NCBI RefSeq assembly: GCF_029784165.1
Contig: NC_073696.1
Location: 28,239,570 to 28,303,569 of the forward strand
Source of the DNA: Wyeomyia smithii
Taxonomy: Eukaryota; Arthropoda; Insecta; Diptera; Culicidae
DNA: 64,000 nucleotides
Direction: 5' to 3'
The position numbers and the translations under genes are program-made. This document shows, in pieces, positions 24,621-36,238 of this stretch (positions are counted from its first letter, which is position 1; every line of letters begins with the position of its first letter). The notes below the pieces were generated by a model that worked only from the letters and a program-made list of their open reading frames with translations, searched no databases and was not told where the DNA came from.

Positions 24621-26619
24621 TGTTCCCATTCTTGAGAAATTTGATCTTGAGAATTTCAAGTTTGAAAATTAACCTTCCAAACATCATAGAACAATTTGAT
24701 TTGGCACAGTTTTTGTATGAAGAAAGACTTGCTAAACTTGCTGAATCGATTTTTCGTTAATGTCATGCTATTAATGCCAAACTTTGCACAGTGGCACAGT
24801 GGTCGGAAGCCGGAAAAAACCTCGATTTTTCTTGTCAACATTATTGATGTTTTGCATATTTCCGAAGATTCTCAAAGTGTAAAAGACCTTTTCCCAAAGT
24901 TTCATGACAATCGGTTGAGATATCAATTTTTAATCGCACTTTGAATGTTGCTATATCAGGCAGTTTCGATGATTTTCATGTTTGAAATCACAATTTTTAG
25001 CTCAACTTCAAACACCTGACACTTCCACAGTTTTGATCCGATTTTGATTCAACAAGTTTCATTTTGAAGGGAAATTTGTGTAATTTTTGGTTAATTTCAA
25101 GACTTTCCAAAAATATAACCAATTTCTCAATCGAGGTAAAACATATTGCAGGGAAGTTAAAAAAAATCATGTATTTCTAATTTCATTCCTACCGTACAAT
25201 CTCGTGAAACAGTTCGGAACGATCGGATAGCCAACATTCAATGGGAAATTTATTGTACTTTTCAGATTTTTGGGTCCCGTTTTGCACATCGTTGCTCATA
25301 GGGAGATATTTTGAAAATAAAACTTTGGAGACGTATGGTGGTCAGTTGTAAAATATTCAATTTCGTATATTTAAACAACATGATTGGCTGGGAAGTATAC
25401 ATGAGGTTTTTTTTCCAGAAGTTTCAAGCATTTTTATATAAACTTGTAAACCGCTTTCAGTACTGCAAGATGTATAACGAGAGAATAAGTTGAATTGATG
25501 AGAAAAAAATATAAAAAATATATATCGTCTTTTATGTTTTCAATGACGTTGAAATTAACTACAATACCATCTCATAATTTTCCTTAAAAGACCTCTAACT
25601 TGTCGCAGAAAGATCTTGGATTGGTCAAACGGCCTCAAAGCTAAAAAATTGTTAAAATAATATAAATTGAATTAAGATGATTCTTGCACCACCCTAATTC
25701 AGAAAGGAGTACCCTAGGAAGCAAACAAAATATATGCGATTCTAAAGTTTTTCGATGAAGAACAAGTGTGGGAACCACCCTAATATTCGTCTGAGCACCT
25801 ATATTCTTCCCGTCGCTTTTATTTCGCTCTTCTCATCGCTCTTAAGTTCCGACTACTCGACTTAATTGAGACTACTAAAACTACTTTTACTTAAAAAAAA
25901 GTTAAATTTTACAGTAATTGAAAAAATAAGAGCAATGAGATGAATGTAGGTGTTGAGATGAATAGAAGAGCAGTTCTCCTATCAAAATTTTAAACAAGAT
26001 TGAAGCAAAAACAAAAACCTGATCATGAGAAAGGTCTAAAGGCACTTTAGGTGCATAAATTGCTATTTTCGACATTTTCTGACATCAGAAATGAGTTTAC
26101 CACTCCAAAATTGTAATAACATGTAAATTCCAATCATATAAAAAAGACTTTTAGGTTTTTTCCGACTTTTGTATGGAGACCTGCCACTGTGAGTGGGTCC
26201 AGGCGACAAATTAAGTGGAAACTTATTTTGCGAGTCGTCTTTGATACATTTCATAATTGATATTGACGGCTATTGAATTCTGAATCTAATTTGGGGTTAT
26301 TTCTTCATGCGTCTTTTCTAGCTTATAGGAAAGTTTCCGTGCATTTTTTTTTTGTTTTTCGACGTAGATTACGTCTTACGGCAACATATACAGGGACCCA
26401 ACTTCAATACAGGGATCCAATTTCAAAACCGAAAGCATCGAAAGCGTCACTAAAAATTGTCCAATTTCAAACGTTCTAAACTCAGTCAGTTTCCAACCTA
26501 TCGATTGGAAAATCATTTAAGCACCCGTCCGAATGCAAAAAACTGTAATCTGATTGTTCGAACTATTGTACTATTGAAAATTGTTGAACATTGTCGAAAC
26601 GCAAATGTCGACTTTTGAT
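24621..26619. other. AT-rich intergenic sequence
   Basis: No open frame above 82 codons, no domain, and no clear inverted or tandem structure. Words such as tttgaaaataaa and phrases ending in 'tttcatgacaatcggttgagatatc' resemble dispersed repeats but I could not define ends. Confidence 0.35.
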
Positions 26620-26740
26620 TGGTCGCTTGCTGCCTTTCCCTGAAAAGGACGACAGAATGGAGTACCTAGTTAGCCGGGAATGCACTCTTTGGGCTAAATA
26701 AGAGACTGTTTCTCCTCAAGCGAATCAGTTTACTAGCGGC
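26610..26740 (+). promoter_or_regulatory. Orphan core-promoter-like sequence
   Basis: A CCAAT-type element (gattggtcgc at about 26617), a TATA-like TAAATAAG at 26695 and an arthropod initiator TCAGTT at 26725-26730 are correctly spaced, with about 32 bases from TATA to the initiator A. The word ccctgaaaagga at about 26637 resembles half of a histone 3' stem-loop. No coding sequence follows, so this may be a relic of a promoter, or chance. Confidence 0.3.
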
Positions 26741-27092
26741 AGGCAGCAGCAACACAACTGATGCTCCAGCGTATTTGGAATAAATTTGGCAGCTCAAATA
26801 CTACACTTAGAAAGTTATAACCGGTGTTTTTTGCCCCATAATCCTTGAACTCTCAGAATAGAATATCAGTAGGCCAAGTACTTAATGCCATTGCACTATA
26901 AGATTTCGGGTGGACAAATATCAGAAAAGTTACTGTTACCGAACTGTTTTTCTTTGTAAAGTAGACACTTTAACTAAGAAAGTTCGAAATTTCATAACTG
27001 TAGCAAGTACTATACCTTAGGTATCGAGATATAAAGATGAAAAATGGTACAAAAATGCACATCTATGTTCGAGGAGACCTAAAGTCTAATTT

Positions 27093-27640
27093 TTTTTTTG
27101 ATCATGATAACGAAATAACTATTAAGTGAATTATATTCTTATAAATGTTATTGATTAGGTTTTAAGAAAAACGTGTAGTCACATGGTTTAATGGGTGGAA
27201 AAAGGTAAAGAAAGCATACAACGAAGAAGAAAATGTCGGCATCTTTTTACTCCCAGGAGTTCCCGGGCGAGGTCCTTGTTTTTCCCAAGTTTCAGATGGC
27301 TACTAACAATCGGCGATCATTTGCTACTAAACGTTCAAAACCGTTTTAGATTTTTTTTTTTTTTTCCTAGGAAATATGTGTACAAAATCCAAACAGTTGT
27401 TTTTTGATCTTGATAACAGAATGACTATTAAGTGTATTATATTATTATAAACGTTATTGATTTGGCTTTCCGAAAAATGTGTGGTTAAATGGCTTTATAA
27501 ATGGACATTAGAAGACGAAGCATGAAAATGAAAAAAAAGTATCGCTTTCAACATTATTGGAGGGCATCTTTTGATTTCCAACCTAAAGGTTTAGCCATCT
27601 ACTAACAAGTGCTGAAGAGTTTTGCTGCGACCAAGCAATT
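27093..27640 (+). repeat. Two diverged tandem copies of a 300-bp unit
   Basis: Unit 1 (about 27093-27370) and unit 2 (about 27398-27640) share tttttgatc(a/t)tgataac, aactattaagtg(a/t)attatat and catctactaacaa-type words in the same order, offset by about 305 bp. Both begin after a poly(T) run. The origin is unknown. The units have no coding capacity. Confidence 0.65.
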
Positions 27641-29315
27641 TGGAATGTTTGGTCTCTCTAGGAAATGCTCAAATTAAATATATTGTCACCCTATTTCGAG
27701 ACCGGACGGCCTAATACGCAAATAAAAAAAATACAAGGCTATTTCATTGCTTGGTGATAAATCTCTGCAATTTTGTAACAGTAAAGCCGCGCCAGACGGG
27801 ATCACCAGCTTTAATGTACTGGTACAAAATGATTTCCTAGTCGCTCGGGATCGCTTCAAAGTGACGGAACCTTTGTCGGACCGATATTACCCACCGGTAA
27901 CTATCGCCGTGCCCGCAAAACGATAGGCTCTCCTCCGTGACTACCCTTCGAAAACTCCCCCGCTTAAGCGCCAGTACCGATAAATGTCTGTACTGCGGGG
28001 AAGCGTGTTTTGTACAAGCCCGGCTAATCCTCTCAGGGCAGGTCAGGTAAAGCAACTAACTAACTGTCGAAGCGAAAATCTAAGATAATCTACAGGACGG
28101 TAACAATAGCGGAACGGTAGGCTTTCTTACTAGTAAAGAAACACAGTTGTACAGTGCGTACTTTTTTATTTCTGGCTCCCCTACTTTATCGACCCTGTAC
28201 AACTTTATCGGGCATGCGGTATTTTTAACTCTAACCTGTTTGCTGGTTTCTTGCTGGGTCCAACGACGACGAGGATGGTCGCTTAGCTACCACTTGGTTA
28301 TCACCAAGGAGCTGTCCAGCGGGGAAATTAATGTTGACGATTGTTGGTGGTGGGCAGGTTGAGGGCGCCAGGCGTAAACTTTGCCGACGGACACTGGGGA
28401 GGACTCCTGTCGACTCCTTGATATTCCTAGCGGAAAATAAAAAAACCTTCGCCCGAAGGTTTCTTCAGGCGAGCGACATCAACTATAACGTTGTACTTTT
28501 TCTTTGACAATGCACAGTTTACGGTTGATACTAGCAATAATTTAGGTTTTGTTCATAGCCTCACGTGGCCAGCTGCCTATCTATTAAAATTATTTATTTA
28601 ATTTATTTCTATAATTTCATTTTTCCTCTAACTCACTCTCTCTTCTAAATCTTTTTTTGTAACTTTTCTTCCGCTTGGGTATGATTTTTCTTCCGTTTAT
28701 AACTTTAGTATAAATTCTTCCGTTTAGGCACTTTGTCTCAATTCAAAAATCTCTAAAAGCCTTTAGCTTAACCTCGATAGTCTCGGCAGTCTTTGAGGAA
28801 GGTTCACCAGTAATAGACCGATGCTCAGCTATCGCTAACTACTCAGAGCCAGAGTTTTGACTCCCGCGGCACGAAGTAACGCTTTACGTGTCTTGCTCTG
28901 ATTGGTCGATCAATATGGAGAAAATCGAAAGCTCATATTGATTTGATTTATCGACGCTTATTTTAAGCTTTCGAAAAGTAGCCTGGTTTCGAACCCCGTC
29001 TATGGAAGCTTTAATTGTGAGTGGTATAAATATGCAATTCGATTTGGATTGCCGTGCTTTGAATCTCATGGCGATGAAATCATTTACGGGTTACAATTTT
29101 CAGCAAAATCTTCAACCTCAACACCTGGAAAGAAACGTTTTTTATACATATTGTACCATATCTCGGGAAAGCCTTGACCAATATTCACAAAACTTGACAT
29201 ACCTGTTCCCTAAACTTCAGAGGAAGGGAGGGAGGAGAGGATCTGAATTCCGAACAAGTCTGTGCATTTATTTTTGTTAGGGAATTAGGATCCCGTCCAT
29301 TGATGATGTAGTTGC
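27641..29315. other. Intergenic, with a GC-richer unidentified block at 27780-28440
   Basis: The block at 27780-28440 has higher G+C and short frames on both strands (minus 27837-28055; plus 28147-28362) without a domain. It could be part of an LTR or another element, but no matching ends were found. The rest is ordinary AT-rich sequence. Confidence 0.3.
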
Positions 29316-29520
29316 GGTGGTCCCCGTGGTTCTGTGGTTAGCGATGTCGGTCGGCTAGCTCTCCCACACGGTTGTGATATCGGGTTCGATTCCCGATCGA
29401 GTCGAGGTCTTTTTCGAGCTGGAAATTTTCTCAACTCAGCACTGAGGCACGGTGTATCGTTGTACTTATCCTACACATGCAAATGTGCCAAAAACAACAT
29501 CGATAACGAATTTTTTCAAC
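29316..29520 (+). mobile_element. tRNA-derived SINE, left part
   Basis: It has a tRNA-like head with a box A-like sequence (TGGTTCTGTGG) and a perfect box B (GGTTCGATTCC at about 29382). A non-tRNA body follows (ctttttcgagctggaaattt ... ctacacatgcaaatgtgcc). It ends at the TA where the pogo element begins (29521). The short segment after that element (32029-32078), ending gcgatattg plus T run, looks like the missing 3' end, so the SINE appears to be split by the transposon. Confidence 0.7.
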
Positions 29521-29522
29521 TA

Positions 29523-32026
29523 CACTGTTCGTTCGCTAACTGGGCTGAGAGCATAGCCCAGTTAACGAATGTAGCTCGCTAACTGGGCTGACATTTCAAA
29601 TGTCGTCAAAGACCAAGGGGGATTTCGATGCAATGGTGGTTTGAACCAAAATGTGTACGAGTAGTTTTTTCAACCCTGGTACATAATATGATTTTGAGAA
29701 TGAGGGATATCGGTTCATTTTGCAACAAGTAAAATAAATAAATAAATGAATGTTTTAAATATAGATTGTTTCATTCATAATTTCGCTAGGTAAAACTCTC
29801 CAAGCGAAAATTGTAAATAAGGCCAACATAAATATGTACACCGCAAATTCTGATATTTAGCTGTACATATATGCACTTCTTTTGAATTAACCGTTGCCCG
29901 GAAACATGTTTTTTTTCACAAAACATTTAGTTGCTATGACACTCCCTGGAAACATATAAATAGACATGCAAATATCCTGTGTAACTCATTCTCTCGAAAA
30001 AATTGGACGGAGACAGTACAACTCCAGCAGAAACGAAATGGATATCGCATCAAGATCAAATTTGAAACGAAAACAGAAGACACTCACATTGCATGAAAAA
30101 GTAAGAATTATTGAAGACTTCGAAGGAGGAGGCGGAACGTACGAATCACCAGCCCGGAAGTATGGCGTGGGATCATCTTCCGTATCTCAGTTTATACAAC
30201 ACAAAGAGGAACTCCGAACAAAATTAGACAGCTATCGAGAACACGGAGTAGAAAATAGAAGAACGCCCAAAGAACAACGCTTACCGGTGATGGAGAAATC
30301 GCTCTACCTGTGGATTCTCCAGCAGCGAGAAGCCAACATTCTCGTTGCGCCGGAAGCATTGCGACTAAAAGGAGAACTATTGCTGGGAAAACTTCAAAAA
30401 CGTGGACATTACGTGGACCAAAGCTTAACATTTTCAGATGGTTGGATGCGGCGTTTCAAAGCTCGATATGGGTTGCGTGCCAAGCGAGTAACAGGTGAGA
30501 AAGCATCAGCCGATACAGCAGCATACCTAAGATTCAAGGACATTTTTAAAACCTAGCTAATCGAAATGGGATTGAAAAAATCTCAGGTCTACAATGCTGA
30601 CGAGTCAGCCATTTTCGTAAAGCTTCTAGCATCACGAAGTGTAGTGCTTTCTAACGAGCATCAACCTGCCGGAAGAAAATTGAACAAGATGCGCTACACC
30701 TTTATGCCATGCAGCAACGTTGACGGTTCAAACAAATTAAAATTGATGTTCATCGGAACTGCCGCCAAACCACGCTCGTTCCCGGATAAGGATAAACTGC
30801 CTGTATCATATTATAGCTCGAAGAAAGCTTGGATGACGAGGGACCTGTTTAAGTCTTGGTTCTACAACGAGTTTGTGCCAGCTGTGAGAGAGTTTTCAAA
30901 CAAGTCCAATTTAGAGCCCAAAGCATTACTCTTGTTGGAAAACTGCACAGCACATTACGATGGAGGAGACGATTTAGTGTCGGACGATGGATTGATTAAG
31001 GTAAATTGGTTTGATGTTACGACTTTTTTGCATGCTATTTTTTCCTTAGGTAATTTATCTCCCACCAAACGTCACTTCTGAGTGTCAACCGATGGATCAA
31101 TCAGTAATCAACGCAGTTAAAATGCGCTACAAGAGAAAACTGATGCTGAGGTTAGTTTTGGAAGATGAGGACCTGAAGTTCGAAGACCGACTCAAAAAAG
31201 TTTCCCTACTGCACAGCATCGACTGGTTAGCAACCGCCTGGAATGAAATAGGTTCTTCTACCATTGAAAATTCATGGAAGAAACTGATTCCCCAGTTTCC
31301 TGATTGCGAGTGGATTTCTGCTAACACTGATGAAACTGACAGTGAAAAAGACATGAGGGCTCTTGTCGCGGCTGTGAATGCTTTAGCAGGCACCGTGACT
31401 TCTGACGAAGAGGTGAATTTATGGTTGACGGATCGCGTGTACGATGAGAACCGAAACCCAGCTTGGCTCACTAGCGTGGTATACACGGACGACGAAATAT
31501 TAGATTCCGTTTTGGGCGAAAGCGGCGGTAACATTTCACCAATTAGAGACATAGCAGATGATTCAAATGACACACAAATGGACATGTCATCAACCTTGGG
31601 ACAGAATCATCTGTATTCAGATTTTAACCATGCCATTAAATCTGTCGATTTTTTGATTTCTTTTATGCAACACGATGCTGCAGAAATTGTGCGGCTCAAA
31701 TCATTGCGAGCAAAAATAGTCGAAGACGAATGGCAAAAACAAAATTTGTAATAATCCTTCATGTTTAAAACAAGTACCCATGTTATGAATTCTCCGTTAA
31801 AAAATATTTTGAAAAATTTAAATTAAACAGATTCAAAACCATTTTCTATTCTTTTCTTTTTTGACTCAATCTTCCATTCATATACCCTTCATTCGCTTTG
31901 ACAGCAATATGCTAAACGCAGATTTTTGACGTTCATCTGCTTTTTAACTGGGCTGTAGCCCAGTTAGCGAACGCCCAGTTAAAAAGCAGCCCAGTTAAAG
32001 AGCACCCAGTTAACGAATAGTTACTG
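29523..32026 (+). mobile_element. Pogo/Tigger-type DNA transposon, nearly complete (2,504 bp)
   Basis: TA dinucleotides flank the element at 29521-29522 and 32027-32028. The left end CACTGTTCGTTCGCTAACTG and the complement of the right end (CAGTAACTATTCGTTAACTG) match imperfectly after the terminal CA. The word AACTGGGC is repeated in both orientations inside both ends: three copies within 29523-29595 and five within 31938-32012. These are probably transposase-binding repeats. A single transposase gene with CENP-B-type DNA-binding domains lies between. Confidence 0.85.
30038..31751 (+). pseudogene. Pogo/Tigger-family transposase with one nonsense codon
   Basis: The protein would cut and rejoin the element's ends in the nucleus. 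An upstream in-frame ATG is at 29966, but the ATG at 30038 (MDIASRSNLKRKQ) fits the family better. A psq-type helix-turn-helix (TLTLHEKVRIIEDFE ... YGVGSSSVSQF) is followed by a CENP-B/Tc5-type domain (LYLWILQQREAN ... DGWMRRFKARYGLRAKRVTGE). An in-frame TAG at 30554-30556 interrupts the frame. The catalytic domain follows: YNADES (first D at 30599-30601), LLLLENCTAH and QPMDQ (third D at 31095-31097). A 49-bp intron (31001-31049, gtaaat...ttag) joins DGLIK to VIYLPPNVTS in phase 0 and gives 35 residues between the last two catalytic positions, as expected. The middle residue is E instead of the usual D (LLxDNCPAH). The copy is probably inactive but young. Confidence 0.85.
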
Positions 32027-32028
32027 TA

Positions 32029-32078
32029 ATCTAATTGATCGAGACCGCTATTAGCCCCAAGGCTAAGCGTGCGATATT
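32029..32078 (+). mobile_element. Probable right part of the SINE split by the pogo element
   Basis: The sequence atctaattgatcgagaccgc, then ttagccccaaggctaagcg and gcgatattg with a T run, follows directly after the pogo element. It is of the style found at 3' ends of mosquito SINEs and is on the same strand as the head at 29316. Assignment to the same SINE is an inference. Confidence 0.45.
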
Positions 32079-34135
32079 GTTTTTTTTTTGTCCATTGATG
32101 TGAACTTTTGTAATACATCCCAGTCAATTGCTATACGTGTTCTTTTGCAAAATACAATGACCACTATTGTTGTGAGTGATCAGGTACCTGATCCGACACG
32201 CTGCCAGTCAGGTAAAATATGGTTTATGAAGCCAATCGCCTTTCCAGGATTCAAAAAACAAATCTCTTTGGGCTGTAAGAAACCACTGCCAAGAAGCCTT
32301 GATCTGCGTTTAAATAATGCACCACAACTGCAAAGCAGATGTTCCGATGTCTCGCGTTCCGTATTACAAAAGCGACAGATATCATCCTGAACCCGGCCAA
32401 TGTTCTTCAAATGATATCTACTCGGACAATGCCCCGTTACTAGGCCGACGTATGTACAAAAAGCTCTTTTGTTGAGCTCTAAGAGCTTTTTCGAATGATT
32501 CTCGTTTGGTGTGATAAATCTTTTAGATTGGGAACACTTTTTGACATCAAACCAATTGGTTATCATTGGTTATATTTGTTCCTCCCAGCGTTCAAGCTCC
32601 ATTTTCACTGCACAGTTTGATATACCGCAGAAAGGTTCTGGGCCGATAAACTGTGAGTTAGATCCTTGTTTTGCAAGTTCGTCTGCCTTTTCATTCCCAC
32701 CAATGCAACAATGTCCTGGAACCCAATACAAATTTACTGAGTTTGTTTGACACAACTGTCGCAATGTGAGAATACATTCCCAGACAATCTTGGATGTACA
32801 TTTATAAGCATCAAGTGCTTTCAGCGCTGCTTGACTGTCAGAGAAAATACAAATATTTGCATGTTTGTATTTTCTAGTCAGGCAAACATTCAAGGATTGC
32901 AAAAATCTCTGCTTGAAACACTGTTGGCCAGTGTCCCATTGCCACTAATATATTAATTCCAGGGCCAAAGATTCCTGCACCAGTTTTTGTACCTATTTTT
33001 GAGCCATCTGTGGAAAATATCGTTGAACCGGGACGGACATCAGGAACTCCGACTTCCCAGTCTGTACGCGACGTTTCGCATACCTTGTAGGGAATATCAT
33101 GGTTATCCTGAGGTGCCATCCAGTCTCCATTCATACTCATCACGTCCTCTTTTGAAAAAGTCCAGTATAGTCAGGTGATCACCTGACAAGATAGTTTTTG
33201 TTCGTTTGAGCCTCAATGCACTTTTTCCTGCTTCTAGTTGCACGTATTCGTACAATGGCAACAGATGAAGAATTGCATCAAGAGCTTTTGATGGGGTGCT
33301 GCTCATTGCTCCTGTTATAGCAATGCACGCAAGCGGTTGAACATTATCTAGCTTTGTTCTGGCGGTGGATTCTTTGGTTTTCGGCCACCATACTAACGAA
33401 GCGTAGGTCAGTTTTGGACGTATAATCGATGTAAATATCCACATCACCATTTTTGGTCTCAAGCCCACTTTCTTCCAACGGTTTTGAAGCACAACCATAA
33501 TGCACTGACCGCCTTGTTGATTGCATAGTCAAGATGTGCATTCCAGTTTAGCTTGGCATCAAGAATAACTCCTAAGTATTTTACCTGTTCACTGAATGGA
33601 ATTTCTACTTCTTCAAGCTTGAGCGTTTTTAGATGGAATTTCCTGCTTTTAACGGATTAATGCTGAGACCCTCCTTTATACACCAAGACTGGGTTTACTT
33701 CAGAGCCTCCTGCATTCTTTCCGAAACTATGTTGTCAAACTTTCCTCTTACCAAGATGACTATGTCATCTGAAAAGCCCACAACTTCGAAACCTTTTGCT
33801 TCTAAGCTTTTGAGAAGATCGTCCACCACTAAAGACCACATAAGTGGCGAAAGAACTCCTCCTTGCGGACATCCTTTCGTTGCCCTTATCGTGAAAGACG
33901 AACCTCCCAACTCAGAAGTGATTTCTCTTTTTGCAAGCATGGGAATCCAGTCAACAATACTCGTGTGAAATCCTTTTTTCCTCATTGCACTAGACATTGA
34001 AGAATAGGACGCGTTATCAAAAGCACCTTCAATGTCTAAGAAAGAGCACATAGCAATTTCTTTAGCTGAAATTGACTTTTTAACTAAAGAAATTGCTCTG
34101 TCAAGTCTGTGCATGATTGCTGGCTTTTATATAAA
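32079..34135 (-). pseudogene. Decayed LOA/R1-like LINE: RT, RNase H and C-terminal domain
   Basis: Minus-strand pieces in several frames, in order. 33695-34114 encodes RT palm motifs: FLDIEGAFDNA, then GCPQGGVLSPL, then GFSDDIVI, where FSDD replaces the usual YADD. 33103-33498 is the thumb/connection segment (IIRPKLTYASLVWW). 32874-33143 and 32570-32902 form an RNase H domain (FSTDGSK, FQAEIFAI, FSDSQAAL, VPGHCCIGGNEKADELAK) broken by a frameshift at about 32890. 32180-32566 holds the C-terminal CRFCNTERETSEHLLCSC knuckle. The 3' end is a poly(A) run, seen as T at 32079-32089. The endonuclease and ORF1 are missing. The RT sequence with RNase H fits the LOA group better than R1 proper. Multiple frameshifts show it is dead. 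Confidence 0.85.
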
Positions 34136-34340
34136 AAACTGCACGCCTCTGTAGAAATTTGACCGCGATATAGTCACAAATGGTCTTGAATAACTTGTTA
34201 TGATCATAACAAGTAAAATGATACCGATAGATGTAAAAATATTATGAAAATATTTTTGTCCGCTTGCTTATATGAAAATGTCCCATAGTGCATTGCAAAT
34301 GTGTGCAATGAAGCGCAGCGATTTAACATCCACATCTCTT
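34136..34340. other. Short spacer between LINE and SINE
   Basis: AT-rich sequence with no feature seen. Confidence 0.4.
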
Positions 34341-34556
34341 CTCTCAGATGGTTTCGAAGTACGATGCTGGCCTAACAAGCCAGTCGTCGTAGGTTCGAGT
34401 CTCGCCTCGGGAGAGACTGTTGTTAGTGTCAGTAGGATCGTAGCGCTAGCCCCGCAATTGTTCTGTACACTAAACAGGCGGCTGCGGAGTCCGTGTATAA
34501 ATAAACAGGAGGTTAAGTTCCGATTTGGAATGTAGCACCAAGGCTTTGCTATTTTT
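34341..34556 (+). mobile_element. tRNA-Val-type SINE, copy 1
   Basis: The head contains a hairpin TGGC-CTAACAA-GCCA whose loop places AAC, a valine anticodon, at the anticodon position, and a box B (GGTTCGAGTCT). The body contains cagtaggatcgtagcgctag and ends aatgtagcaccaaggctttg. A second copy lies at 60750-60955 in the same orientation, about 85-90 % similar by eye, and the comparison defines the ends. No target duplication was resolved. Confidence 0.8.
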
Positions 34557-34697
34557 TATCTCTTCTCACCAATCTCACGACGTCGGGAGGCTCGTTACAC
34601 TGCAGACATTCTTTTGCTGCAGCTTGCATATTATCGTTAGTGACATCTAGATGAAATTTGGACAGATAAATCCAAAACCTTTTTTCCGTTATACCCC

Positions 34698-36006
34698 GTT
34701 CACACTACACTGCATATCACCTGATATCAGGCGATTGATGCTATGAAGGCCATATCACTTGATATCCCATTCAATCGAGCTGTCATCGGATATCACCTCG
34801 GCTACATGATATTGCGGATATTATGTTCGAAAACTAATAACAACCAGATTTGCAGTAGTTGGCAACAAGTGCATATGAGAGATCACGTTGGTGCGAGCCA
34901 ACTAGCTGACATCTCTATCCTAATTGCATTGCGTTTTTTGTCTTGTATTTGCTTTGATCTGGGGTGGCATTGCGCATTTCGTTTCGAGTGATTTTTGTTC
35001 GTTTCGACCACATTTGACATTGGCGATTTCGATTCGAGTTCGAAACGAGTAGATGGCGTATTATTGCAGTTGATCTTCGAGCAAAAATGGCATTACGTAA
35101 TGGTTTGATCGAGCATTTTCTAGCTCGAAAGTGATAAAAAATGGTCGATAAGTTGAAGGCGTTCGTTTGTACCTAAGTTTGTTGACTAAAACATAAATAA
35201 TTTCACTAAACATCTGTGGAGCGGAAATACATTAATTTGGTAGGATCCACTAGCGATTAGATTTAAAGTAGGAGCTAACTTTAACGGAACAGGAATTGTA
35301 CTAGTGCAGTTTGGAGGAAAATGAAATATTGTACTTCAAATAGGTTTGAGTGCTCCCCGCCTTATCTTGAAATGTTGACGAAACCATGAAAAAAAAATCT
35401 TTTGCATCAGAAAATAACTAACTTTGTTTCATTTAATGTAAGCCTAATACTCATGTATTATTGTTTACGTCTTTGTATATTCCTAAAACCATTTTCATCA
35501 CTAGAAGAATCGTAGTAAAACATTCAAAGATTGATATGTTGTTTTAAGGACAAATCTTATTATAAACGTGAAAAATACCAATCTCTAGGGGCAAGACACT
35601 ATTGATATATGGCGGAATATTTCCAATATTAAATATTATAAAGTATTTATCGTTGCATTATTAGGCGCCGGTGTGATATCAATGTGTCGGATAAACGATA
35701 AATATCAAGATTTATCAACCGATATCGTATAATATTACCGAAATATTTTTTATGAAAATAAAGTTGTCCAGCCCCTAGACAAATCTGACATTTATTTTCG
35801 AGTCAATGTTTGCTCGAAATAAACTGCAATAAAATTGGGGTGTCGAAAATAATACGCAATACCAACTCCACCTCGAAACGAGTTTGATTTCTCTCGATTC
35901 GAGTTACTCGAAGCGAAATGCGCAATGTCACCCCTGTTTTTGTTTTCTTCTCTTTTAAATTACCAAAGAAAATGTCAAACCATCTAATCTCACTGTAGTG
36001 TGAACA
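34698..36006. mobile_element. Inverted-repeat element with GTTCACACTACA ends (outer)
   Basis: The left end gttcacactacactg (34698) is complementary to cactgtagtgtgaac at 35992-36006. Words such as cgatatca and gatatcac are repeated near both ends. It has no coding capacity and encloses a second inverted-repeat element at 34959-35936. Superfamily undetermined. Confidence 0.6.
34959..35936. mobile_element. Inner inverted-repeat element, hAT-like ends
   Basis: The left end (GGGGTGGCATTGCGCATTTC, continuing TTTCGAGT) matches the complement of the right end (GGGGTGACATTGCGCATTTC) with one mismatch. The terminal CAGGGGTG on the right side is typical of hAT elements. No 8-bp target duplication was seen. 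The interior is non-coding and AT-rich. Confidence 0.6.
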
Positions 36007-36238
36007 CCTCAAGTGCTATCCGATATCATCTGGCGGAACAGTGTGCAGGAACAGTGTTAACTGCTGACGATAGGTTGGTTTTCGTTGCAACTATGAAGTC
36101 CCGGTTAGAAATGGACTGATCTTAACGAAGGCGCTTTGTTGTTGAACGGTATATTGGTCAGTTAATACGAAAGCCAAGAGGTATAACTTCTGCTTTTCCA
36201 TTAACTTTTGTGAACACTCCACCTTCTTTTCGCAACTT

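Noticed and set aside
30495..30556. Possible intron (gtgaga...cctag) that would remove the transposase nonsense codon
   Set aside because: The 62-bp length breaks the frame, and the segment encodes the conserved GEKASADTAA region, so a point nonsense mutation is the better explanation.
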